From contig NZ_CP109434.1 of assembly GCF_036227105.1 (NCBI RefSeq), forward strand, positions 4,096,001 through 4,160,000: a stretch of 64,000 nt of DNA, given 5' to 3'. This document shows, piece after piece, positions 40,610 to 51,660 of the stretch. Within the stretch, counting starts at the first letter, position 1; every line of letters begins with the position of its first letter. Source of the stretch: Amycolatopsis sp. NBC_01488. Lineage in GTDB: Bacteria > Actinomycetota > Actinomycetes > Mycobacteriales > Pseudonocardiaceae. Below the pieces are notes generated by a model that ran no database searches, was not told the origin of the DNA, and saw only the letters and a program-made list of their open reading frames with translations. The position numbers and the translations under genes were made by a program.

Positions 40610-42235
40610 CTAGCCGGCCCAGGCGCGGACGACCTCGTCGAGCACCTTCAACGGCAGCGGGCCGCCGCCGAGGACGACGTCGTGGAAGTCCTTGATGTCG
40701 AACGCGTCACCGAGCTTCTCTTCGGCGAACCGGCGCAGCCGCAGGATTTCCAGCCGTCCGGTCATGTAGGCCAGTGCCTGGCCGGGGCACTCGATGTAGC
40801 GGTCCGTCTCGGACTGGACCTCGACCTCGCTCAGCACCGTGCGCGCACGCAGGAACTCGACGCACTGCTCGCGCGTCCAGCGCAGGGCGTGCAGGCCGGT
40901 GTCGACCACCAGCCGCGCGGCGCGCACCGAGTCCTCGGCGACCATGCCGAGCCGCATGACGTCGCTGGAGAACAGGCCCATCTCGTCGGCGAGGCGCTCG
41001 GTGTAGAGGCCCCAGCCCTCGCCGTACGCGGTCACCGGCGCGATCCGCCGCAGCAGCGGCAGGTCCGTCAGGCCCAGTGCGAGCGTCGTCTCGAAGTGGT
41101 GGCCGGGCACGGCTTCGTGGAACGCCACGGTCTCGGCGATGAACCGGTCACGCGTGCGCACCTCGTGGGTGTTGGTGAAGTAGATGCCGGGGCGCGAGCC
41201 GTCGAGGGCAGGCGGCAGGTAGTACGCCGGGGCGGCGACCGGCGCCTCGGACTCGGGGACGGCCCGGACGACGCACTCGGCGTCCGGCATGCGGTGGAAC
41301 CAGTCCGGCGCCGCGGCGGTCGCGCGGGCGACGGCGGCGCGCGCGGTCTCGAGCATCTCCTCGGCGTCGCGCCAGCGCAGGCTCTCGTCGGTCCGCAGCC
41401 GGCGGCGCACCTGGGCCGGGTCGGTCAGCCCGAACTCCCGGCCGCCGATCTCGGCGTACTCGGCCTCGAGCCCGGCGAGCACGTCGAGGCCCAGCCGGTG
41501 CAGCTCTTCCGGCGTGTGGTCGGTCGTCGTGTGCATGCGCGCCAGCGCCGCGTAGTGCGCTTCGCCGTCTTCGAGCCAGCAGAGCCCGGGCCGGTCGTCG
41601 GGCCGGCCGCGTCCGGCGACGTCGGTCGCGAGGAACTCGCGGTAGCGCCTCAGGGCGGGCCGGACGACGTCGGCCACCAGCCGGTCACGGCGTTCGCCGC
41701 GGTCGCCGGTCAGCGGCTGGGTGAACAGCCCGTCCTGCGCGAGGTACCGGTCGAGGAACGCGACCGCGTTGTGCGCCATGCGATCCACCGGCGTCCGGCC
41801 CGCGCGCAGGCCGTCGCGGTGCCGCTGCGCCAGCGCGTCGTAGAACGCGGGGAGCGCGGCCAGCCGGGCGAGGTAGTCCTCCTCGGCCCGCTCGCCGGAC
41901 GGCGTGAGCTGCGGCAGGAAGGCGAGGTGGCTGATCCCGGTCGCGAACATCGGGTCGGCGAGGGTGAACTCGACGAGCCGGGCGTCGAGCTGGGTGACCA
42001 CGGCCTCGGCCTGCTGGACGACGACACCGAGCGTCACCCGGTCGGCGTCCGCCGAAGCCCGCGCCCGCTCGAGGATGCCGGCGGCCCGCTCGCGAAACTC
42101 GTGTTGGGCAGCCTCGCCGGGGTCGGTCAGCTCGGCGTCGTGGCCGGGGATGCCGACCAAGGTCGCTTCGAGCGGCACCCAGGCGCCGAGCACGTCCAGC
42201 AGTTCGTCGGCGAGCGCGGTCGCTTCGGCGGTCAT
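40610..42235 (-). CDS. DUF885 family putative metallopeptidase
   Basis: 541 residues from ATG, cytoplasmic, helical throughout. The signature H-E-A-V-P-G-H-H-F-E supplies the HExxPGHH zinc-like motif, and A-Y-G-E-G-W-G-L-Y-T-E follows at the expected distance. The fold and motif resemble M32/M3-like peptidases. Substrate unknown. Stands alone, with a hairpin on each side of its transcript region. Confidence 0.87.
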   Translation of the reverse strand: MTAEATALADELLDVLGAWVPLEATLVGIPGHDAELTDPGEAAQHEFRERAAGILERARASADADRVTLGVVVQQAEAVVTQLDARLVEFTLADPMFATGISHLAFLPQLTPSGERAEEDYLARLAALPAFYDALAQRHRDGLRAGRTPVDRMAHNAVAFLDRYLAQDGLFTQPLTGDRGERRDRLVADVVRPALRRYREFLATDVAGRGRPDDRPGLCWLEDGEAHYAALARMHTTTDHTPEELHRLGLDVLAGLEAEYAEIGGREFGLTDPAQVRRRLRTDESLRWRDAEEMLETARAAVARATAAAPDWFHRMPDAECVVRAVPESEAPVAAPAYYLPPALDGSRPGIYFTNTHEVRTRDRFIAETVAFHEAVPGHHFETTLALGLTDLPLLRRIAPVTAYGEGWGLYTERLADEMGLFSSDVMRLGMVAEDSVRAARLVVDTGLHALRWTREQCVEFLRARTVLSEVEVQSETDRYIECPGQALAYMTGRLEILRLRRFAEEKLGDAFDIKDFHDVVLGGGPLPLKVLDEVVRAWAG

Positions 42236-42307
42236 CGTCCCATTCTGTCGGCGCGATCAAGCCCGATCCAGGGAATGGCGCGCCGGGGCTTCGCCCGGTG
42301 AAAGCAA

Positions 42308-42340
42308 CCGGGCCGGGAGCGGAGTCCGCTCCCGGCCCGG
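42308..42340 (-). terminator. Terminator of the GH3 gene
   Basis: A 15-bp perfect stem pairs 42308-42322 with 42326-42340 around a 3-nt loop, 7 nt past the stop at 42347. On the minus strand TTGCTTTC follows. Confidence 0.82.
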
Positions 42341-42346
42341 CCGGTG

Positions 42347-45007
<2,661 letters not shown>

Positions 45008-45249
45008 TCTGCGGTGAACGGCGGCGGACCGGCCGATCCTCACCGGGGCGCAGGGGTCGCGTCAATAGTTTCGGGCCGTTGGTGGGGAAGTTAATTCTCG
45101 ACATAAAATAAGAGTCGCCGGGAGGCTGGCCACGCATAGCGCGTGGCCCGGTGAAGGTCAAGAGCACTGCGGGGCACGGGTTCTGCCCGACGGTCGCGTC
45201 GATGCGTCCGTGCGGGTGATTTCCGGTGGACGTTCGGTCGGTGCGGCAC

Positions 45250-45506
45250 CGAGTCGACCCTCCCATCACGCGAGTCGACTCCCTGATCACGCGAGTCGAC
45301 CCTCCAGCTATGCGAACCGACCCTCCTCGCGCCGGGCGAGTGTGCCCCGGCTGCGTGGTCGAAGCCGTGACTCGCGTGCTTGGAGCCGTGACTCGCGTGA
45401 TTGAAGGCGGAACTCACGTGATCGGAGGGGCATCTCGTGTGATTGGCGGGGCATCACGCGTGATTGGCGAGGCATCACGGGTGATTGGCGGGTCGACACG
45501 GGTCAG
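45250..45506. repeat. 21-bp repeat array B (mixed unit types, inverted halves)
   Basis: Four units in one orientation start at 45250, 45271, 45292 and 45313 (CGAGTCGAC...ATCACG type). A 33-bp centre follows, then six units in the other orientation at 45367, 45388, 45409, 45430, 45451 and 45472, plus a partial one to 45506. Two units are of the GTGACTCGCGTGATT type, one is transitional, and three are of the GCATCACGCGTGATT type. The array runs up to and over the stop codon of the Lrp gene. Confidence 0.85.
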
Positions 45507-46036
45507 TGCAGTACCGAGCCTGGCAGCTCCTCGAAGATCAGCCACGTTCGCGTCGACCGGACCCCCTCCAAGGCCTGCAGCCGCTCCAGGACCACGTCGC
45601 GCAAGGTCGTGTTGTCCGGCGTGCGGACCAGCAGCAGGATGTCGAAGTCGCCGCCCACCAAGGCGACGTGGTCGACGTACGGGATCTCGTGCAGGTCCGT
45701 CGCCATCGTGCGCCAGGACGTCTGCTCCACCGTCACCATGATGTACGCCGACGTGCCCAGTCCGGCCCGGCGCGGGTCGATGCGCGCGCCGAAGCCCGTG
45801 ATCACTCCCTCCGCCATCAGGCGCTCCAACCGCGTGTACGCGTTCGTGCGCGAGATGTGCAGCTTCTCCGCCAGGGCCCGGACCGCCAGGCGGCCGTCCG
45901 CGGACAGCTCCGCCAGCATCGCCCGGTCGACCTCGTCCAGGGCCGGGACCGTTCGTCCCGGAAGCACCCCGTGCGTCAGCACGTCGATGGACGTTTGGTC
46001 CCCGAACAGCACCGGCTCGGACCGTTTGTCGCTCAT
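45503..46036 (-). CDS. Lrp/AsnC-family regulator of the adjacent dehydrogenase operon
   Basis: 177 residues from ATG. An N-terminal helix-turn-helix (about 30-80: L-D-E-V-D-R-A-M-L-A-E-L, with S-R-T-N-A-Y-T-R-L in the recognition helix) precedes a RAM ligand-binding domain (G-T-S-A-Y-I-M-V-T-V, G-D-F-D-I-L-L-L-V). An extra 25 N-terminal residues are not part of the fold. It is divergent from the E1-alpha gene with 74 nt between them. It probably senses a branched-chain amino acid and controls the bkd operon. The stop lies inside repeat array B. Confidence 0.88.
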   Translation of the reverse strand: MSDKRSEPVLFGDQTSIDVLTHGVLPGRTVPALDEVDRAMLAELSADGRLAVRALAEKLHISRTNAYTRLERLMAEGVITGFGARIDPRRAGLGTSAYIMVTVEQTSWRTMATDLHEIPYVDHVALVGGDFDILLLVRTPDNTTLRDVVLERLQALEGVRSTRTWLIFEELPGSVLH

Positions 46037-46110
46037 TTCGCCGAACCCTTGAACACAAGACCACCGAGAACCACCATTCGAGCATCATATGTCTGCGAGA
46101 GGTGGTGTCC

Positions 46111-47175
46111 GTGGAAACCCTGCTCCCCTCCGCGTCGCCGGTGCGGTTCGTCGCTGAGGACGGGACGCACGTCGACCAGCACGGCGACTACGCCGAGCCC
46201 GCGAAGGACCGCTTGAAGGCCGCCTACCGGCTGATGGTCCTGGGCCGCCGGTTCGACGTCCAGGCGACCGCCCTCACCAAGCAGGGCCGCCTCGCCGTCT
46301 ACCCCTCCAGCGCCGGCCAGGAGGCCTGCCAGGTCGCCGCCGCGCTCGCGCTCCAGGACAGCGACTGGCTCTTCCCCACCTACCGCGACTCGGTCGCCCT
46401 CGTCGCGCGCGGCTTGAAGCCCGGCGAAGTCCTGACGCTGCTTCGCGGCGACGCGCACTGCGGCTACAACCCCGTCGAGACGCGCGTAGCGCCCCAGTGC
46501 ACTCCGCTCGCGACGCAGACTCTGCACGCCGCGGGTCTCGCGCACGCGATGCAGCGACGCGGCGAAGACGCTGTCGCGCTCGCGCTCATCGGAGACGGCG
46601 CCACCAGCGAAGGCGACTTCCACGAAGCGCTCAACTTCGCCGCCGTCTTCAAGGCGCCTGTGGTGTTCTTCGTGCAGAACAACCGCTACGCGATCTCAGT
46701 GCCCTTCGAGAAGCAGAGCGCCGCGCCCGCGTTGGCGTACAAGGGCGTCGGCTACGGCATGCGCTCGGAGCAGGTCGACGGCAACGACGCCGTCGCGGTG
46801 CTCGCCGTCCTCGACGACGCCGTGAAGCACGCCCGCGAAGGCAAGGGCCCGGTCCTCGTCGAGGCCCACACCTACCGCATCGACGCCCACACCAACGCCG
46901 ACGACGCCACCCGCTACCGCGACGCGGGCGAAGTCGCGAAGTGGCGCGAAGCGGACCCGCTCAAGCGGCTCGAGACCTACCTCGGCGACTCGCTGAGCCA
47001 CCGCGAAATCGAGCTCTGCCACGCCGAAGCCGAGGAGTTCGCCCAGTCCGTCCGCGACACCCTGAACGCCGACGCCGAACTCGATCCGATGTCGCTGTTC
47101 GACCACGTCTACGCCGAGCCGACTCGCCTGCTGCAGCGCCAGCGGGCGATGGTCGCGGCCGAACTGGAGGCCTGA
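46111..47175 (+). CDS. bkdA: 2-oxoacid dehydrogenase E1 alpha subunit
   Basis: 354 residues. The third GTG (46111) is preferred because AGAGG at 46097-46101 then has 9-nt spacing; GTGs at 46102 and 46105 are too close. The thiamine-diphosphate motif runs from G-D-G-A-T-S-E-G-D-F to V-Q-N-N, and R-x-H-T-Y-R-I-D-A-H-T lies near the phosphorylation-loop equivalent. With E1 beta and E2 genes following without gaps and an Lrp gene divergent, a branched-chain 2-oxoacid dehydrogenase is the best assignment. Pyruvate specificity cannot be excluded. Confidence 0.88.
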   Translation: METLLPSASPVRFVAEDGTHVDQHGDYAEPAKDRLKAAYRLMVLGRRFDVQATALTKQGRLAVYPSSAGQEACQVAAALALQDSDWLFPTYRDSVALVARGLKPGEVLTLLRGDAHCGYNPVETRVAPQCTPLATQTLHAAGLAHAMQRRGEDAVALALIGDGATSEGDFHEALNFAAVFKAPVVFFVQNNRYAISVPFEKQSAAPALAYKGVGYGMRSEQVDGNDAVAVLAVLDDAVKHAREGKGPVLVEAHTYRIDAHTNADDATRYRDAGEVAKWREADPLKRLETYLGDSLSHREIELCHAEAEEFAQSVRDTLNADAELDPMSLFDHVYAEPTRLLQRQRAMVAAELEA

Positions 47176-48170
47176 TGACGACCACGATGGCGCAGGCGCT
47201 CAACGCGGCCCTGCGGGACGCGCTCAAGGATGACGACCGGGTGCTCGTGTTCGGCGAGGACGTCGGCACGCTCGGCGGCGTCTTCCGGGTCACCGACGGC
47301 ATCACCGCCGACTTCGGCGAGGACCGCTGCTTCGACACGCCGCTGGCCGAGTCCGGCATCGTCGGGTTCGCCGTCGGGATGGCGATGGGCGGCTTCCGCC
47401 CGGTCGTCGAGATGCAGTTCGACGCGTTCGCCTACCCGGCGTTCGAGCAGATCACCTCGCACGTCGCGAAGCTGCGCAACCGCACCCGCGGTGCGTTGTC
47501 GCTGCCGATGGTCATCCGCGTTCCCTACGCCGGCGGCATCGGCGGCGTGGAGCACCACTGCGACTCCAGCGAGGCCTACTACACGCACACGCCGGGCCTG
47601 CGCGTCGTCACGCCGGGCACCGCGCAGGACGCCTACGACTTGCTGCGCGACGCCATCGAGTCGCCGGACCCGGTCGTCTTCCTCGAGCCGAAGGCCCGTT
47701 ACTGGTCCGGCGAAGAGGTGAGCTTCACGCGCACCGGCCCCGCCATGGACAAGGCCGTGGTGCGCCGAGAGGGCAAGGACGTCACGCTCATCGCGTACGG
47801 CCCGATGGTCGCCACCGCGATGGAGACCGCCGAAGCCGCGAAGGACGAAGGCTGGGACGTCGAGGTCGTCGACCTGCGCTCGCTGGCGCCGTTCGACGAC
47901 GAGACCGTCACGGCGTCCGTGCGCCGCACCGGCCGGGCCGTCGTAGTCCACGAGGCCGCGGGCTTCGGCGGCTACGGCGCCGAGGTCGTCGCTCGCGTCA
48001 CGGAGCAGTGCTTCCACCAGCTGCACGCGCCGGTGCTGCGCGTGACCGGGCTCGACATCCCGTACCCGGCGCCGAAGCTCGAGCGCCACATGCTGCCCGA
48101 CGTCGACCGGATCCTCGACACGATCGCGCGCCTGCAGTGGGCCGACACCCCGGTGGTGGCCGGTGCCTGA
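47175..48170 (+). CDS. bkdB: 2-oxoacid dehydrogenase E1 beta subunit
   Basis: 331 residues from ATG (TGATG overlap with the previous stop), with CTGGAGG upstream. The transketolase-like pyrimidine domain has G-E-D-V-G and D-T-P-L-A-E-S-G-I-V-G. The C-terminal domain has A-Y-G-P-M-V and E-A-A-G-F-G-G-Y-G-A-E. It forms the alpha2beta2 decarboxylase with the preceding subunit, passing the acyl group to the lipoyl domain of E2. Confidence 0.9.
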   Translation: MTTTMAQALNAALRDALKDDDRVLVFGEDVGTLGGVFRVTDGITADFGEDRCFDTPLAESGIVGFAVGMAMGGFRPVVEMQFDAFAYPAFEQITSHVAKLRNRTRGALSLPMVIRVPYAGGIGGVEHHCDSSEAYYTHTPGLRVVTPGTAQDAYDLLRDAIESPDPVVFLEPKARYWSGEEVSFTRTGPAMDKAVVRREGKDVTLIAYGPMVATAMETAEAAKDEGWDVEVVDLRSLAPFDDETVTASVRRTGRAVVVHEAAGFGGYGAEVVARVTEQCFHQLHAPVLRVTGLDIPYPAPKLERHMLPDVDRILDTIARLQWADTPVVAGA

Positions 48171-49353
48171 CTTCCTGCTGCCGGACCTCGGCGAAGGCCT
48201 GACCGAGGCGGCGATCCTGAACTGGCACGTGAACGTCGGCGACACGGTGAAGGTCGACCAGATCGTCGTCGAGGTCGAGACGGCCAAGGCGGCGGTCGAG
48301 GTGCCCGTGCCGTTCGCCGGCGTGGTGTCCGCGCTGCACGGCGAACCGGGGCAGCTGCTGCCGGTCGGCGCGCCGCTGCTGTCCGTCGGCGGGTTCGCCG
48401 AACCCGGTGTCACGACGTCTTCGGGCAGTGGCAACGTCCTCATCGGCTACGGCACCGCGCCCTCGACGCGCCGCAAGCGCGTCCGCCGCGTCGACGCTCC
48501 CGCCCCGAAGGCCAAGGCGCCCGGCGTGATCTCGCCGTTCGTGCGGAAACTGGCTGCCGACAACGGGATCGATCTCGCGAAGGTGACCGCGACCGGCCCG
48601 GACGGCATCATCCGCCGCGCCGATGTCGAGGCGGCCCTGAAGAATTCGGCGCTGAAGAAGCCGGTCGCGAAGGGCACGCGGATCCCGCTGACCGGCGTCC
48701 GCAAGGCCGTCGCGGACAAGCTCACGACGTCCCGGCGGGAGATCCCCGAGGCCACGGTCTGGGTGGACGTCGACGCGACCGAACTGGTCGCCGCGCGGAC
48801 GGCCCTGAACGCCAAGACGGACCGGCCGGTCAGCCTGCTCGGGCTGATCGCGCGGTTCGCCGTCGCGGGGCTGCGCAAGTACCCCGAGCTGAACTCGTGC
48901 GTCGAGGGCGACGAGATCGTCGTGCTGGACGAGATCCACCTCGGGTTCGCCGCGCAGACCGACCGCGGCCTGGTCGTGCCGGTCGTGCGGGACGCGGGGG
49001 AGCTGTCGACCCGGGACCTCTCGGCGGCGATCGGCGACCGCGCCCGCACCGCGCGCGACGGCAAGCTCGCGCCCGCGGACCTCACCGGCGGCACGTTCAC
49101 CGTCAACAACTACGGCGTCTTCGGCGTCGACGGCTCGGCCGCGATCATCAACCACCCCGAGGCCGCGATCCTCGGCATCGGCCGGATCATCGACCGGCCG
49201 TGGGTCGTCGACGGCGCGCTGGGCGTGCGCAAGGTCTGCGAGCTGACGCTGGCGTTCGACCACCGCGTCTGCGACGGCGGCACGGCGGGCGGGTTCCTGC
49301 GGTTCGTCGCGGACTGCGTCGAAGCGCCGGTCACGGCCTTGGGCGACCTCTAG
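48163..49353 (+). CDS. bkdC: Dihydrolipoamide acyltransferase E2 component
   Basis: 396 residues from GTG overlapping the E1 beta end by 8 nt. A single lipoyl domain (about 1-78) has the lipoylated Lys in V-E-T-A-K-A-A. A basic hinge (R-R-K-R-V-R-R) follows, then the E1/E3-binding domain (about 125-160: S-P-F-V-R-K-L-A-A-D-N-G). The catalytic core ends with F-D-H-R-V-C-D-G-G, the HxxxDG motif, where Cys replaces the more usual Leu/Thr. The E3 gene is not adjacent and is presumably shared. Confidence 0.91.
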   Translation: MPDFLLPDLGEGLTEAAILNWHVNVGDTVKVDQIVVEVETAKAAVEVPVPFAGVVSALHGEPGQLLPVGAPLLSVGGFAEPGVTTSSGSGNVLIGYGTAPSTRRKRVRRVDAPAPKAKAPGVISPFVRKLAADNGIDLAKVTATGPDGIIRRADVEAALKNSALKKPVAKGTRIPLTGVRKAVADKLTTSRREIPEATVWVDVDATELVAARTALNAKTDRPVSLLGLIARFAVAGLRKYPELNSCVEGDEIVVLDEIHLGFAAQTDRGLVVPVVRDAGELSTRDLSAAIGDRARTARDGKLAPADLTGGTFTVNNYGVFGVDGSAAIINHPEAAILGIGRIIDRPWVVDGALGVRKVCELTLAFDHRVCDGGTAGGFLRFVADCVEAPVTALGDL

Positions 49354-49408
49354 CGACTCACCGCGCGCATTGGCCGGTGGTGACGGTCGTGGCACTTAAA
49401 GTGTTCGC

Positions 49409-49957
49409 GTGACGACTCCAGCCCAGCACGACCGGGACCAGGCGGAAGCCCGCGTGGCCCGGCTCAAGCAGGACCTGCGCGGCGGGCTGGCGACCCCGCC
49501 CGCCGACGTCGAGGCGATGGACGAGCTCGTCGCGACGGCCCACCGCCTGCTCGACGCCGAGGTGGCGTTCGAGGAGGCGCGGCACCGGCTCGCCAACGCC
49601 GAGCTGGAGTCGCGGCACGCGGCGACGCAGCGCGCGGTCGTGTACTTCGCGGCCGCGCCGGTGCTGGTGCCGCTCGTCGCCGCGGCGCTGGTGCTGTTCG
49701 ACGTGCTGTCGCCGGTGTGGCTGCTGGCCCTCGTCCCGCTGTTCGCGGCCGGCCTGTGGATCGGCTTCGGCCCGGTCCGGCGGGTCGGCGACGTCATCCG
49801 CGAGCGGACGCGGGCGGCGTGGGCGGGCAGCGGCACGGCCGGGGTGCTGGTGTGCGCGCTGGTGCCGTGGTCCGGAGCCGTCGTCTGCACGATCCTGACG
49901 GCGCTGGGCGTCGCGGGCACGTGCGGGCTGCTGTGGCGGGAAAGCCGGATCCCGTGA
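49409..49957 (+). CDS. Coiled-coil plus multi-helix membrane protein, unknown
   Basis: 182 residues from GTG. About residues 5-75 are charged and helical (coiled-coil-like). Four hydrophobic segments follow (about 77-98, 101-120, 139-158, 160-175). TAAAGT lies 6 nt before GTG with no ribosome-binding site, so a leaderless transcript is likely. It is coupled to the next gene by a GTGA overlap, which suggests that the two act together. No family recognised. Confidence 0.65.
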   Translation: MTTPAQHDRDQAEARVARLKQDLRGGLATPPADVEAMDELVATAHRLLDAEVAFEEARHRLANAELESRHAATQRAVVYFAAAPVLVPLVAAALVLFDVLSPVWLLALVPLFAAGLWIGFGPVRRVGDVIRERTRAAWAGSGTAGVLVCALVPWSGAVVCTILTALGVAGTCGLLWRESRIP

Positions 49958-50949
49958 GCCACGGCTACGCGACCTACGGCGACGATCCCGAGTTCTCGGC
50001 CGACTACGAAGAGCCCGTCGACTCGACGCGGCGAGACCTCGACGAGCTGTTCGCGGCGGTCGACGGGCTGCGTGCGGCCGTCGAAGAGGCCGACGACCGC
50101 GATCGCGGGCTGCGGGCCGACTTCGCCGACCTGGCCGACCGGCTCGAGCGCGGCGGCGGGCACCGGCAGGAGGACCGGATCGACCGGCTCGGCCGGCAGC
50201 TGGACCGGCTGCAGCAGCAGGTGCAGGCCATGGAGCGCGCGGTCCGCGTGGCCGACGGCGTGCCCCAGGTGAACCTCGACGACGTCGGCGCGGAGACCCG
50301 GGCGCTCGCGGCGGAGGCGGCGCGCTGGGACGACCTGCACAAGGAGCTCGTCACGAAGGAGCAGCGCGCCCGGTACGAGGAGGAGATCGCCCGCCTGTCT
50401 TCCGTGCACGACGCGCACGCGCGGTGCGACCGCGAGCTGCTGGCCGTGATCGAGGTCCTGGCTTCGACCGACCGCGCCTCCCGGGCCCGAGGAGACGCGG
50501 AATCGTCGTTGCGGGCGTTGTCGACGCGGCGCCGGACGCTGCTGGACGAGGAGATCCCGGCGGCGATTTCGGCGGCGGACCAGGCCCGGCTGGCGTTGCG
50601 CGAGGCGGACGCGGTGGAGGCGCGGGTGGTGCCGCAGCTGGAGCGCGCCGAGCGCGCGTGGCACGACCTGCAGGTGCGGCTGCGGACGCGGATCACGGAC
50701 GCGCTGGGCTCGAGCGCGCTGCTGCCGACGTGGTTCGGGCACGCGTTGGGCGTGGCCCCGCCGGCGGGTGCTTCGGGAGACGCGTGGATCCGCACGGCGG
50801 CGTCGGTGCTGGCGTACCGGGTGACGTTCGGGATCGCCGACCCGGCCCTGCCGCTGGGCCCCCCGGCCGGCGAGGACGCGGACACGACCGAGCGCCGCTG
50901 GACCTGGCGGGCGAGGCTGGAGTCCGACCTGAACGAGTTGTCGCTGTAG
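49954..50949 (+). CDS. Long coiled-coil cytoplasmic protein, unknown
   Basis: 331 residues from GTG overlapping the membrane protein's stop. An acidic start precedes about 230 residues of near-continuous heptad pattern (Arg/Glu/Leu-rich, for example R-Q-L-D-R-L-Q-Q-Q-V-Q). A globular C-terminal about 80 residues with W-F-G-H-A-L-G and R-W-T-W-R-A ends the chain. It resembles envelope-associated or DivIVA-like scaffold proteins only in general character. It is probably recruited by the membrane partner. Repeat array C begins 15 nt after its stop. Confidence 0.65.
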   Translation: MSHGYATYGDDPEFSADYEEPVDSTRRDLDELFAAVDGLRAAVEEADDRDRGLRADFADLADRLERGGGHRQEDRIDRLGRQLDRLQQQVQAMERAVRVADGVPQVNLDDVGAETRALAAEAARWDDLHKELVTKEQRARYEEEIARLSSVHDAHARCDRELLAVIEVLASTDRASRARGDAESSLRALSTRRRTLLDEEIPAAISAADQARLALREADAVEARVVPQLERAERAWHDLQVRLRTRITDALGSSALLPTWFGHALGVAPPAGASGDAWIRTAASVLAYRVTFGIADPALPLGPPAGEDADTTERRWTWRARLESDLNELSL

Positions 50950-50963
50950 CCGCGGCAGACTGC

Positions 50964-51131
50964 GGACCTCGCGTGATCAGAAGGGCATCACGCGTGATTG
51001 GGGAGGCATCACGCGTGATGGGGGAGGCATCTCGCGTGATTGGGCGGGCATCAGCGCGATGCCCGCTCAATCACGGCTGATGCCCCTTCAGACACGGGTG
51101 ATGCCCAGGCAATCACGCTTGATGCCTGCGG
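50964..51131. repeat. 21-bp repeat array C (8 units, inverted symmetry)
   Basis: Units start at 50964, 50985, 51006 and 51027 in one orientation. The central unit at 51048 contains GGGCATC...GATGCCC, and units at 51069, 51090 and 51111 are inverted. The core word is TCACGCGTGA, itself palindromic. The array fills the gap between convergent genes and contributes the final residues and stop of the Imm5-like gene. Confidence 0.86.
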
Positions 51132-51622
51132 AGGGCCGTTTCCAGGTGGCGGTGCAGCTCGCCGAGGCGGGATTTGGCGGGTTTGCCCGGTGGGGAGCGG
51201 CGGAGGATGTCGGGCACCGTGGGTGGTGCGTGGTCGAGTGCCCAGCGGATCTCGGCTTCCGCGTCGCCGCCGGCGAGTTCGCATGCCCAAGCTGCCTGCT
51301 GCGCGGGGCCGACGATGTGCTTCACCTGGTGCGGCGACTCCAGCGGGTGCAGGTAAGCCGCCCCGGCGGCGGCGACCGCCGCGCGGGCGGCGGCGGAGGC
51401 GATCGGGTCGGGGGCCGAGCCGGCTGCCGCGAGAGCCGCCCAAGCCGCCGTGCGCAATGCCTGAGTGCGCGGAGCGCCCGAAGCGAACTCCCGCGCCGCC
51501 GAGACGGCCGAGGCCGGACGAGGATCGCCGGGGACCCGGGACTCGTACAACGGCAGTGCCCGCGAAGCGCAGTCGGCCGCCCAACCCGTCAATGCCCTTA
51601 ACTCGTCCTGAGTCAGCTCCAT
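51113..51622 (-). CDS. Putative immunity protein (Imm5-like helical protein)
   Basis: 169 residues from ATG. It is all-helical and Ala-rich, with W-A-A-D-C-A-S-R-A-L-P-L-Y-E near the start and repeated A-A-R-A-A-V-A-A-A-G-A-A patterns. The order of motifs matches proteins annotated as putative immunity protein/Imm-5-like, which neutralise polymorphic toxins. No toxin gene is adjacent, so the role is uncertain. The last three residues and the stop are encoded by repeat array C. Confidence 0.6.
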   Translation of the reverse strand: MELTQDELRALTGWAADCASRALPLYESRVPGDPRPASAVSAAREFASGAPRTQALRTAAWAALAAAGSAPDPIASAAARAAVAAAGAAYLHPLESPHQVKHIVGPAQQAAWACELAGGDAEAEIRWALDHAPPTVPDILRRSPPGKPAKSRLGELHRHLETALRRHQA

Positions 51623-51660
51623 GCGGGTGAAGCGTATCTTTGAAACGCCGGTTGAGACTT

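Noticed and set aside
45250..45506. Possible CRISPR array, because of regular spacing.
   Set aside because: The period is 21 bp with no unique spacers, the units invert around a centre, and no cas genes are present.
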